A stretch of DNA of 29,281 bases from an uncultured Candidatus Saccharibacteria bacterium (GTDB lineage: Bacteria; Patescibacteria; Saccharimonadia; Saccharimonadales; JAEWBQ01), in contig CAMPGV010000006.1 in assembly GCA_946885745.1 (NCBI GenBank), forward strand, positions 1 to 29,281, given 5' to 3'. Positions 1 to 6,905 of the stretch are shown here, piece after piece. Position 1 is the stretch's first letter, and the number at the start of each line of letters is the position of its first letter. The notes below the pieces were generated by a model. That model saw nothing but the letters and a program-made list of their open reading frames with translations, did not search any database and was not told the origin of the DNA. The translations under genes and the position numbers were made by a program.

Positions 1-33
1 TCCTATTTCCGCTCACTTTGCTCGCTTTACGAA

Positions 34-65
34 CCCCGCGCTGTTTTGCTACGCAAAACTCGGGG
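34..65. other. Hairpin in gene-free left edge
   Basis: Bases 34-38 (CCCCG) pair with 61-65 and GTTTTGC at 43-49 pairs with 53-59 around a TAC loop. No open frame with a start signal lies in bases 1-80. The element may be the tail of a neighbouring unit outside the window; its role is unknown. Confidence 0.35.
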
Positions 66-80
66 ATTCAAATCACACAG

Positions 81-124
81 AGCCATGAAAAAAGAAGGTA
101 CAATGACCTTCTTTTTTCATGGCT
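81..124 (-). terminator. Intrinsic terminator of tRNA-Gln
   Basis: A perfect 19-bp inverted repeat (81-99 with 106-124) around a 6-nt loop. Read on the minus strand, the inner AAGAAGGT stem is followed by a T-rich arm, the shape of a Rho-independent terminator. Its outer 5 bp include the encoded CCA end and discriminator base of the tRNA, so the hairpin and the mature tRNA 3' end share sequence. Confidence 0.8.
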
Positions 125-194
125 GGGATGGAGGGATTCGAACCCCCGAATGCCAGGACCAAAACCTGGTGCCTTACCACTTGGCGACATCCCA
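120..194 (-). tRNA. tRNA-Gln (anticodon UUG)
   Basis: The reverse complement folds as a standard tRNA. The acceptor stem is TGGGATG with CATCCCA, discriminator G and an encoded CCA. The anticodon stem CCAGG/CCTGG closes the loop TTTTGGT with anticodon TTG, and the T-arm contains GGTTCGAATCC. The anticodon assigns it to glutamine (CAA, and CAG by wobble). Length is 75 nt with CCA. It has its own promoter at 208-236 and a terminator that starts inside its 3' end, so it appears to be a single-gene transcription unit. Confidence 0.95.
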
Positions 195-207
195 TTAGTG
201 CCTACAC

Positions 208-236
208 ATTGTAGCACAGGGGAGGAGGAGATTCAA
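208..236 (-). promoter_or_regulatory. Promoter of tRNA-Gln
   Basis: On the minus strand TTGAAT (236-231), a 17-bp spacer and TACAAT (213-208) preceded by TGC form an extended -10 promoter. Transcription should begin about 7 nt before the tRNA 5' end. Confidence 0.7.
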
Positions 237-251
237 AAGGGAAGAGTAAGG

Positions 252-257
252 TATAAT
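252..257 (+). promoter_or_regulatory. -10 element of a leaderless promoter
   Basis: TATAAT ends 7 nt before the ATG at 265, which places the expected transcription start on the start codon. It sits in the inverted repeat GGTAT-AATA-ATACC. The same 19-mer recurs at 26429-26447. No Shine-Dalgarno sequence is present. Confidence 0.7.
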
Positions 258-264
258 AATACCA

Positions 265-1569
265 ATGACTAAAAAATCTTTTCCTATCGTAGAACTAACC
301 CTTGATAAAATTGTCGGCGGCGGCCAAGCCCTAGGCAGCCTTGACTATGGCAAAAAAGCCTTTGTATGGGGTGGCCTTCCAGGCGAGAAAGTGGCCGTCC
401 AGCTCACTAAGAAGAAATCGAGCTTTGTCGAAGGCGTCGTCACAGAAGTGCTAGAAGCAAGCAAAGAACGCGTCGAACCGGTAGACGCAACCAGCTACCT
501 ATCAACAAGCCCTTGGCAGATCATGCAGTTTGATGCGGAGCAGCACTACAAGGCAGCGCTCATCGAGGAAGCGTTTGAGCTTCATAATATCGTTTTACCG
601 GAGGCTATCGAAGTCTATACCGATGACAAGCAATACGGCTATCGCAATAAAATCGAGTTTAGCTTCTGGTGGGACAAGGAGCTGGAGCAGCTTGATCTCG
701 CGTTCTTCCGCCGCGGAACGCACGGCAAAATCCCCGTTGAAGGCAGCAGCCTCGCTAATGACGCCATTAACCAGGCGGCCCATGCTATCCGAGACACACT
801 CCGCGCTCGCGAGATGCAGGCGTTTCCTCTAAAGACACTCCTCATTCGCTGCAATCGCCAAGGCATCGTTGCCGCACAGCTCTACGTCAAAGACGAGATG
901 TTCGACGCATTTACCGAAGATGAGCTACGTGATATGGGTGTTGCCGGCTTTGAACTGATATTCTCCAACCCAAAGAGTCCAGCGAGCGTCATTACTAAGC
1001 GACTACAGGCATGGGGCGAAACCAGCCTTGCTGACACCATCCTTGATGTGCCGTTTACCTATGCGGTCGAAGGCTTCTTCCAGATTAATCTCCCTGTCTA
1101 CGAACAAGCACTGCGCGATATGAAGCAGTGGATTCCTGCCGACAAGCCGGCTGTCGACCTATATAGCGGCGTTGGTACAATTGGTCTGACGATCGGCGGC
1201 GACAATATTACTATGGTTGAAATCAACGAACACGCCGTGCGCGAGATGGAGCGCAATATTACCGCCCTAGAGCGTGAACAAGCCGCCAAGGCGATCCTAG
1301 CACCTAGTGAGAGCGCGCTCGACCATATAACAAGCGATGCGACAATCATTGTTGACCCGCCTCGTGCTGGACTACACGAAGACGTTATCAAAAAGCTTCT
1401 CGAAGCCGCTCCAAGCCGCATCATCTACCTGAGCTGCAACCCTGTCACTCAAGCACGTGATGTCGCCATGCTCGCAGAGGGATACGGCGTCCGAGCGCAC
1501 CGCGGCTACAACTTTTTCCCGCGCACACCTCACATCGAGCACCTCGTCATTCTCGATCATTACAACTAA
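265..1569 (+). CDS. TrmA/RlmD-family RNA (uracil-5-)-methyltransferase
   Basis: A 434-residue SAM-dependent enzyme expected to make 5-methyluridine in 23S rRNA or tRNA. An N-terminal TRAM RNA-binding domain (about residues 5-65) precedes the Rossmann methyltransferase half. Visible motifs are FFQIN, the SAM loop DLYSGVGTIGL, VDPPRAGL, and LSCNP with the catalytic cysteine. Many RlmD/RumA proteins have four cysteines after the TRAM domain for a 4Fe-4S cluster. Here that stretch reads SYLSTSPWQ, and the whole protein has only two cysteines, so no cluster is expected. The start is set by the -10 box 7 nt upstream. Whether the target is rRNA or tRNA cannot be told from sequence alone. Confidence 0.9.
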   Translation: MTKKSFPIVELTLDKIVGGGQALGSLDYGKKAFVWGGLPGEKVAVQLTKKKSSFVEGVVTEVLEASKERVEPVDATSYLSTSPWQIMQFDAEQHYKAALIEEAFELHNIVLPEAIEVYTDDKQYGYRNKIEFSFWWDKELEQLDLAFFRRGTHGKIPVEGSSLANDAINQAAHAIRDTLRAREMQAFPLKTLLIRCNRQGIVAAQLYVKDEMFDAFTEDELRDMGVAGFELIFSNPKSPASVITKRLQAWGETSLADTILDVPFTYAVEGFFQINLPVYEQALRDMKQWIPADKPAVDLYSGVGTIGLTIGGDNITMVEINEHAVREMERNITALEREQAAKAILAPSESALDHITSDATIIVDPPRAGLHEDVIKKLLEAAPSRIIYLSCNPVTQARDVAMLAEGYGVRAHRGYNFFPRTPHIEHLVILDHYN

Positions 1570-1575
1570 AGTACC

Positions 1576-1604
1576 TTGTATTACACTTATGCATTGCTTA
1601 AACT
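1576..1604 (+). promoter_or_regulatory. Promoter of pilin cassette 1
   Basis: TTGTAT (1576-1581), 17 bp, TAAACT (1599-1604), then 9 nt to the ATG at 1614. The second cassette has the same geometry at 3498-3526, with shared flanking bases. Confidence 0.6.
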
Positions 1605-1613
1605 ATAAGCAGC

Positions 1614-3056
1614 ATGAAGACAAAAAGCGGCTTCACCCTGGTAGAACTCATCGTAGTTATTGCGGTACTTGGTATGCTGGCGATCATTGCCATCTTCAAC
1701 TACCTCAATATTCAAAGCCAAGCTCGTGACGAACAGCGCGCCTCTGACGCGACTGTCGTGGCAGAAAGTCTTGAAAAATACTTTACCGACAACGGCGAAT
1801 ACCCAAGCGTCAGTGATGTCACAAATACCAACGGCAATGACGTTAGGCAGCTACTAGGCCTTCCTAGTATCGATAGTTTACGTGCCCCGCTCGCACTTGG
1901 CAGCACCACCAACTCTTGGCAGACAGGTTCTGCGAGCAGGAGTAATCAGCTCACGTACAAATGTAAATCATCCACACCACCCGCAGGCACGCCGTGCGAG
2001 GATTTTGTTGTCGAGTACTATAAGGAACAAGATGACACCGCTGTGGTCATCAATAGTCGCAACAAATCCAAAGTTATCGATCTCAATGAGCGCGAGGGTG
2101 TCGTTGCCCCAAACACGCCAGGCATCAGTATCGCTCTCGTTACCAACAATGCAGTTGCAACGGCCAGTACCGTAACCTGTCAGGCCGGGGGAGTAGCAAA
2201 CTATTCATTCCAACGACGCACAAATGATGGCGCTTGGGGAACCTGGACCACCTGGGGGACTAGCACGACACATTCAGTCGCGGCAAATCAAGGCTGGAAA
2301 TATGGTGCACGTGTGAAAGCACGCTGTGCAGTTGGCACCGTTACCAGTGCCGAATCAGCGGTCAGCGCCGAAGCTACCTATATTCGACCGATTAGCACGC
2401 CAGCCACTCCAACTATTACCGTTTCTACCAGTGGAAACCTGTCTACATGGTCTTGGAATGCGACAGCATGTCCCACTGGCACGACAGCTTATTATCAAGT
2501 GAAGTTCCTGGGCGACTGGGGTTATGAGTCAGCCTGGCTCGGACCACTCAGTAGTACGACTGACGACTGGGACACAAGCAGTCAGGGCTACCAGTACACT
2601 ATGCAAGTGCGCACTCACTGTAATAGTACTTACGATACTAGCGATTGGAGCGGCATAGCCTCGGCAGCTTACATCCGTCCGGTTTCCGCACCGGGACCAA
2701 TCAGCTTCAGCATTGCACGTGGAGCGTCAAATATTGCGTATGTGCGCGCCAGCGCCTCCTGTCATTCAAGCGTCAGCCTCTATTCGCGCGGTGACGTCCA
2801 CAGTGTCGACTATTTCTTTACAGATACGGGTGCTTACGGCTGGTATGCAGACTCACATGGGGGAGTGTGGGTGGTGAATAGCTGGGGCCACTATGGCAGC
2901 ACTCTTCAAACCGGTGCTTCAAACGGCAGCTACGGATCATACAATAGCGGCTCGCGCTGGGCAATGGCGACAGACATGCGATGCCGCAACCCAACTACAG
3001 GCCGCGCAAGCGCCACTACGGGTCGAGTTGAAAGTGGAATAATGTACCTCCCATAA
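1614..3056 (+). CDS. Large prepilin-like surface protein with Ig/FN3-like modules
   Basis: 480 residues. The N-terminus is a type IV prepilin/pseudopilin signal: a short basic leader, cleavage after the Gly of KSG, then FTLVELIVVIAVLGML with Glu at mature position 5 and a hydrophobic helix. Residues about 30-160 form a pseudopilin-like domain (YFTDNGEYPS, and a Cys pair around TYKCKSS and TPCEDF). Two modules of about 90 residues follow (about 165-260 and 264-355). Each starts near a Pro-rich turn, has a Cys early and a Cys late, and ends in YIRP; a fibronectin type III or Ig-like fold is likely but inferred. A Ser/Gly/Trp-rich terminal domain (358-480) contains MRCRNPTTGR. The protein probably sits in a pilus or at its tip and contacts other cells or surfaces. 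The TPR-like membrane protein at 3065 follows after 8 nt. No pilus assembly genes are in the window. Confidence 0.85.
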   Translation: MKTKSGFTLVELIVVIAVLGMLAIIAIFNYLNIQSQARDEQRASDATVVAESLEKYFTDNGEYPSVSDVTNTNGNDVRQLLGLPSIDSLRAPLALGSTTNSWQTGSASRSNQLTYKCKSSTPPAGTPCEDFVVEYYKEQDDTAVVINSRNKSKVIDLNEREGVVAPNTPGISIALVTNNAVATASTVTCQAGGVANYSFQRRTNDGAWGTWTTWGTSTTHSVAANQGWKYGARVKARCAVGTVTSAESAVSAEATYIRPISTPATPTITVSTSGNLSTWSWNATACPTGTTAYYQVKFLGDWGYESAWLGPLSSTTDDWDTSSQGYQYTMQVRTHCNSTYDTSDWSGIASAAYIRPVSAPGPISFSIARGASNIAYVRASASCHSSVSLYSRGDVHSVDYFFTDTGAYGWYADSHGGVWVVNSWGHYGSTLQTGASNGSYGSYNSGSRWAMATDMRCRNPTTGRASATTGRVESGIMYLP

Positions 3057-3064
3057 GGATTGAT

Positions 3065-3436
3065 ATGAAGAAAACAAGAAACAAAGCTCAACACCGTTCC
3101 ATTGCATTAGCGCTAGTTGCCGTTATTGTTATTGGCGCCATCTTTGCGGCGGCTCAATTTTATAAACCCAACAACTCCACACCAGACCCAAGTACCGATA
3201 ACCCGGCCTCATCATCAAATAGCGAGACAAATTCTACTATACGTAAGGCCAAGGAAGCGCACGAACAGGGCGATTACGACACAGCAAAATCTCTTTACCA
3301 ACAGGCTCGTTCAGAATACGAGGCGTCAAACGATGCAACTCAAGTTGCCGAGATCGACTCGATGATCAGCCTGATAGAAGTAGAGCAGAAGAGCAAGTCA
3401 AACCCTGAACAGCCGCCACTTGCAGGTCAAAACTAA
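3065..3436 (+). CDS. Membrane-anchored TPR-like protein, cassette copy 1
   Basis: 123 residues. A basic N-terminus precedes one transmembrane segment (about 13-31), a Ser/Asn/Pro-rich linker, and a single TPR-like helical hairpin (about 57-108, AHEQGDYDTAKSLYQQARSEYEASND). The start is supported by AAGGA 6 nt upstream of the ATG and the 8-nt gap after the prepilin gene, so the two are almost certainly co-transcribed. It was not recognised as a named family. The topology suggests a short cytoplasmic tail with the helical domain outside. A partner role for the neighbouring pilin, such as anchoring or assembly, is inferred from the repeated pairing only. Confidence 0.7.
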   Translation: MKKTRNKAQHRSIALALVAVIVIGAIFAAAQFYKPNNSTPDPSTDNPASSSNSETNSTIRKAKEAHEQGDYDTAKSLYQQARSEYEASNDATQVAEIDSMISLIEVEQKSKSNPEQPPLAGQN

Positions 3437-3497
3437 GCTCACGTAGCCGCAGCTCACACCCCTTACTACTACACACGAGTGGCCGCCAAAACAAGAC

Positions 3498-3526
3498 TTG
3501 CATAAAGCATGAGCGTTGTCTAAACT
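3498..3526 (+). promoter_or_regulatory. Promoter of pilin cassette 2
   Basis: TTGCAT (3498-3503), 17 bp, TAAACT (3521-3526), then 9 nt to the ATG at 3536. Spacing matches the cassette 1 promoter exactly. No terminator was seen between the cassettes. Confidence 0.6.
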
Positions 3527-3535
3527 ACAGACAGT

Positions 3536-5398
3536 ATGAAAAACAAAACCGGTTTTACACTCGTCGAACTGATCGTGGTTATTGCCATTCTTGGACTTCT
3601 AACCGTCATTGCGGTCTTCAACTATCTTAATGTTCAGCGCCAGGCTCGCGACGAACAGCGCGCAACTGATGCAACTGTCGTCGCCGAAAGTCTTGAGCGA
3701 TACTTTGCAAAGAACGGGGAATACCCGAGCGTTTCTCAGATGACCAATAGCGATGGCAACGCCGTCCGCCAATTACTTGGTCTTGGTAGTATCGATAGCC
3801 TACTCGCCCCGCTCGCTACAAGCGGCGCCACGAACTCATGGCAAACAGGTACAGCAAGCATCAGCAACCAGTTGACCTATAAGTGTAAGTCGACCACACC
3901 ACCAGCCACTACGCCGTGTGAAGATTTTACAATTCAATACTTCAGTGAACAGGAAAGCACTCTTGTTGCAATCGATAGTCGCAACAAAACAGCCTCGATC
4001 GATGTTATTCAGCGCGAAGGTATCGTGGCTCCAGATGCACCATCCGTATCCGTTGCGGCTTCAGGCTCCAACGCTCTTGCAACTGCCACTCCGGTAGCCT
4101 GCCAAACAGGCACCACCCCGCGCTACTCTTTCCAAAGCCAAGTAAATAACTCTGGCACATGGTCAGCCTGGGGTGCATGGACAACCGGCACCACCAGCTC
4201 ACTTGCTGCGACCGAAGGCTCAAAGTATGATTTTCGCGTAAAAGCACAATGCCAAACAGGCTCTACTGTCAGTGCGGACTCGACCACAAGTAACACCGCA
4301 AGCTACATTCGCCAGCTCAGCACTCCATCAGCTCCAGCTCCCTATATCACCGCCTCAATTCGTCCAAACTACAATGGTGGACTCTGTATGGATGCCGCAG
4401 GACAAGGCGGCGCCGGTACTGCAATTCAGGTGTATACCTGTAACGGAACAGCGGCACAAGATTGGGCATATAACAGCAATGATCGCACGATTCGGCCTAC
4501 GTATAACATGAGCCTTTGTATCAGTCATGAGGGCGGTGGCGTTCAGTTCAGACTTCGCGCATGCGACGGCAACGCAGTACGCCAATGGAACTCGGACACC
4601 CGCGGCTACTTTGTATCCGTATCCTCAGGACACTGTATGGATGCTGTCAACTGGGGTGGCAGCGGCACACCTATAGCCGCCGGCAACTGTAATAATGCCA
4701 GCGCGCAAATCTGGAATCCGAGCGACTCACAGACCGCATGGACATGGCCGCACACCACCTGCCCAGCGGGTGCAACACGCGAATATCAGGTATACCGCCA
4801 AACCACCGGCCTCGCTGACTCCGGCTGGGTAGCTCCTACCGACAACGCCAACGCCCGGGACGTGCGCACCACCTCGAGCCAAGGCCACACATACACTAAT
4901 CAAGTTCGTGTTCGCTGTACATCGCCTTTCGATCAAAGCGACTGGAGCGGCAGCGGTGTAGCCAGTGTCAATAAGGCCGTATTCCGCCCTGGCAACCCTT
5001 ACAACTGGGCATTCGGCGTATGGGGCGGTCGTAATGGATGGGGATGGTCATTTGCCTCACCGGCTTGTGGCGCCGGCACTGCTAAGACCTACCAAGAGGA
5101 GAGCTGGATTGGTGTCAACAACAACAGCGGCGGTAGTCTCATGTACTGGCTCTCGCCACGTACGCCAAGCGGTCCCGGTAATGTCTGGTGGTATACCGCC
5201 AACTCCACCGGAGGCGCCAACTATATATGGTACGCGCCAGACGGTAGTGACAGAGGTACTACATTCGTAGACCACCCATCAGGAGGTGTGCCATCCGGTG
5301 TCGACGTAACGGCTCGCGCTATGTATCGCTGCCGCAATAACATCACCGGACGCGAAGCTTATGGCGACTGGTATCAGACAGTGATGAATTATACCTAG
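3536..5398 (+). CDS. Large prepilin-like protein with inserted ricin-type lectin
   Basis: 620 residues and clearly paralogous to the protein at 1614. It has the same prepilin signal (KTG then FTLVEL), the same pseudopilin domain and the same first Cys-containing module (about 165-265). Residues about 273-397 are a ricin B-type beta-trefoil with three repeats, marked by LCMD...QDW, LCIS...RQW and HCMD...QIW. This domain accounts for most of the length difference from the 480-residue copy. The second Ig/FN3-like module resumes at about 398 (WTWPHTTCPAG) and ends in FRPGNP near 482. A Trp/Gly-rich terminal domain ends with YRCRNNITGR. Repeats one and three keep the Asp and QxW features usual for sugar-binding sites in this fold; repeat two lacks the Asp. 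The likely role is glycan recognition from a pilus, for example on a host cell. The ATG has no Shine-Dalgarno sequence; the promoter -10 box lies 9 nt upstream. Confidence 0.88.
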   Translation: MKNKTGFTLVELIVVIAILGLLTVIAVFNYLNVQRQARDEQRATDATVVAESLERYFAKNGEYPSVSQMTNSDGNAVRQLLGLGSIDSLLAPLATSGATNSWQTGTASISNQLTYKCKSTTPPATTPCEDFTIQYFSEQESTLVAIDSRNKTASIDVIQREGIVAPDAPSVSVAASGSNALATATPVACQTGTTPRYSFQSQVNNSGTWSAWGAWTTGTTSSLAATEGSKYDFRVKAQCQTGSTVSADSTTSNTASYIRQLSTPSAPAPYITASIRPNYNGGLCMDAAGQGGAGTAIQVYTCNGTAAQDWAYNSNDRTIRPTYNMSLCISHEGGGVQFRLRACDGNAVRQWNSDTRGYFVSVSSGHCMDAVNWGGSGTPIAAGNCNNASAQIWNPSDSQTAWTWPHTTCPAGATREYQVYRQTTGLADSGWVAPTDNANARDVRTTSSQGHTYTNQVRVRCTSPFDQSDWSGSGVASVNKAVFRPGNPYNWAFGVWGGRNGWGWSFASPACGAGTAKTYQEESWIGVNNNSGGSLMYWLSPRTPSGPGNVWWYTANSTGGANYIWYAPDGSDRGTTFVDHPSGGVPSGVDVTARAMYRCRNNITGREAYGDWYQTVMNYT

Positions 5399-5411
5399 GA
5401 GATGAAATGTT

Positions 5412-5798
5412 ATGGAATATAAACTACCAATACGCAGCAATCGGCGCAGAAACCTCATAGTAGCAGGAGTATCAATCTTGCTCATCGCCGCGATTGCAGC
5501 GGGAACATTCTATGCTCTTAAGTACGTGGATAGGGCGGATAAGTCCGCCTCAGTAGCCGAGACAGCCCCTGCCGAGGAAACGAGCCAGCAAAAGGCAGAT
5601 AAACTCTTTGTCTCAGGTGACCTTAGCGCCGCAAAAACCGCCTATGAAAAAGCTCTTAGCGAATTCCAGGCTGCCAACAATGAGTCTGCAGCTGCAGACG
5701 TTAAGATGCAGCTGGAACTCATCGACAACATGACGAAAACTCCCGAAGCACCACAAAATACCGATCATGGCCGTGTTACCGTCGGAGCGAAGCAGTAG
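5412..5798 (+). CDS. Membrane-anchored TPR-like protein, cassette copy 2
   Basis: 128 residues with the same layout as the protein at 3065: a basic N-terminus (SNRRR), one transmembrane segment (about 15-36), a short Ala/Glu-rich linker and one TPR-like hairpin (about 58-108, LFVSGDLSAAKTAYEKALSEFQAANNES). A Shine-Dalgarno GGAG lies 11 nt before the ATG, and the gene starts 13 nt after the lectin-pilin stop. Similarity to copy 1 is concentrated in the helical hairpin. It ends the cassette, followed by a strong terminator. Function unknown. Confidence 0.7.
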   Translation: MEYKLPIRSNRRRNLIVAGVSILLIAAIAAGTFYALKYVDRADKSASVAETAPAEETSQQKADKLFVSGDLSAAKTAYEKALSEFQAANNESAAADVKMQLELIDNMTKTPEAPQNTDHGRVTVGAKQ

Positions 5799-5807
5799 AC
5801 AATATAA

Positions 5808-5836
5808 ACAAGCTAGCGTATCGCTAGCTTGTTTTT
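5808..5836. terminator. Convergent intrinsic terminator
   Basis: The stem ACAAGCTAGCG (5808-5818) pairs with 5822-5832 around a TAT loop and is followed by T's on the plus strand. It terminates the pilin/TPR cassette. The TAG stop of the minus-strand gene (5824-5826) lies inside the stem, so that gene's transcript ends in the same hairpin. Confidence 0.85.
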
Positions 5837-6312
5837 ATGCGACGATAGGCGAACTTCGCAGAGACACGCCAAGAATTATGGCTATAGCTGTCGTACTGGT
5901 ATATTTCGCCGTTTTTCACTTCGCTAATCAGCACAAGGGCAGGATTATATGGCGCCAGCGTCCGATAGAAAATAATATCGGCATCACTGATCTGCCCACG
6001 ACCCGGGAAGACATCACGAAACTTTTCACGACCAATCGCATCAAAGTAATCCGGCTGCCCCTTGGGAGGGAAGTACAACTCTGCCTTGAGTCCCATACGG
6101 GCAACGATCTTCTTGATGTCACTCAGCAGGAGTTTTGATGTGCCGTGCACAAAGACCATTAGTTGCTTTTTCTTGGTGAGGAAGACAGTTGCCGTTGCCG
6201 TGCGGCTAACATCGGCATCACGTACAATAACTCGATCTAGATCAAACGACACACCGAACTTTTCCTTTGCGATCCGTTCGATTGCCATGTCATCATAAAT
6301 CTCTTCAGTCAT
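5824..6312 (-). CDS. Unknown protein, 162 residues
   Basis: Not recognised. It is a soluble-looking alpha/beta protein with no signal peptide, membrane segment or cysteine motif. Stretches such as FLTKKKQLMVFVHGTSKLLLSDIKKIVARMG and LAPYNPALVLISEVKNGEIYQYDS suggest a compact mixed fold. The ATG at 6312 is chosen because an extended -10 (TGG TACAAT, 6328-6323) lies 10 nt upstream. The longer frame beginning with TTG at 6342 would translate through this promoter. It is divergent from the gene at 6375, with only 62 bp between the two starts. Confidence 0.65.
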   Translation of the reverse strand: MTEEIYDDMAIERIAKEKFGVSFDLDRVIVRDADVSRTATATVFLTKKKQLMVFVHGTSKLLLSDIKKIVARMGLKAELYFPPKGQPDYFDAIGREKFRDVFPGRGQISDADIIFYRTLAPYNPALVLISEVKNGEIYQYDSYSHNSWRVSAKFAYRRIKTS

Positions 6313-6322
6313 ATCTAATGGT

Positions 6323-6364
6323 ATTGTACCACTATCTTGCAAATAGAGGAGAGGAGTATATAAT
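6323..6364. promoter_or_regulatory. Divergent promoter pair
   Basis: Plus strand: TTGCAA (6337-6342), 16 bp, TATAAT (6359-6364), 10 nt before the ATG at 6375. Minus strand: extended -10 TGG TACAAT (-10 at 6328-6323), 10 nt before the ATG at 6312. The two promoters are interleaved, so polymerase at one could exclude the other. Confidence 0.6.
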
Positions 6365-6374
6365 CTCTTACATC

Positions 6375-6899
6375 ATGAAGCTTGCCACTATCGAACATCA
6401 GCCTGATTTTCCTGCCGTAGATCTTGATGAAAACAACGCTCTATTCTTTGAGCTTCTTTTAACCAGCCAAAACCAAGTGGCCATGCAACACAGGCAAGCA
6501 GAAGAATTTAGCTATTTATACAAAGTTAGCCATGCCACCGCTAGATTTAATGCAGACACCATTCCCATTGGAAGCGGCTTTGAGAGCCTTGAGTATGGCA
6601 TGGCTGGGTATGAGATTATTGCCTCAATTGTTGCACCCACTCAAAAACAGGTTGAGCCGATTGTTGCGCACATCGCCGCCCGTAGTTTACATAAAGTAAT
6701 GCGATCCGATTACTTTCCGGCAACCATGCAAGAGCTATATAACGAGTTCACCGAGCAGCACCCAGTAACAAAACATGTTATCGAATCTGCAGCCTCGCAT
6801 CGCCACGCCTATATGACCCACTATGCGGTTATTGGCGCAGCACTTGCGCGACAGATTGAACTGGATGCCCGCGAATACGATGCAAATCAAGTACAATAA
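6375..6899 (+). CDS. Unknown protein, 174 residues
   Basis: Not recognised. It is predicted largely helical and soluble, with no cysteines and several His residues in the C-terminal half (ASHRHAYMTHYAVIGAALARQIELDARE). The start at 6375 is favoured because TATAAT lies 10 nt upstream; the longer frame from 6267 would run through the promoter and the divergent gene. The stop is 6 nt before the helicase ATG, so the two could be co-transcribed, although TACAAT 8 nt before the helicase start may be a separate promoter. Confidence 0.65.
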   Translation: MKLATIEHQPDFPAVDLDENNALFFELLLTSQNQVAMQHRQAEEFSYLYKVSHATARFNADTIPIGSGFESLEYGMAGYEIIASIVAPTQKQVEPIVAHIAARSLHKVMRSDYFPATMQELYNEFTEQHPVTKHVIESAASHRHAYMTHYAVIGAALARQIELDAREYDANQVQ

Positions 6900-6905
6900 T
6901 AAGTA

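Noticed and set aside
1..80. Second, degenerate tRNA at the left edge
   Set aside because: Minus-strand GGGGTTCG resembles a T-arm, but no acceptor or anticodon stem can be built around it.
18..272. Open frame of 84 codons across the tRNA region
   Set aside because: It runs antisense through tRNA-Gln and its terminator; the WRDSNPR-like peptide is the usual artefact of translating tRNA sequence.
3437..3535. Remnant gene or mobile element between the two pilin cassettes
   Set aside because: The gap holds only the second promoter; no terminal repeats, target duplication or transposase remnant were seen.
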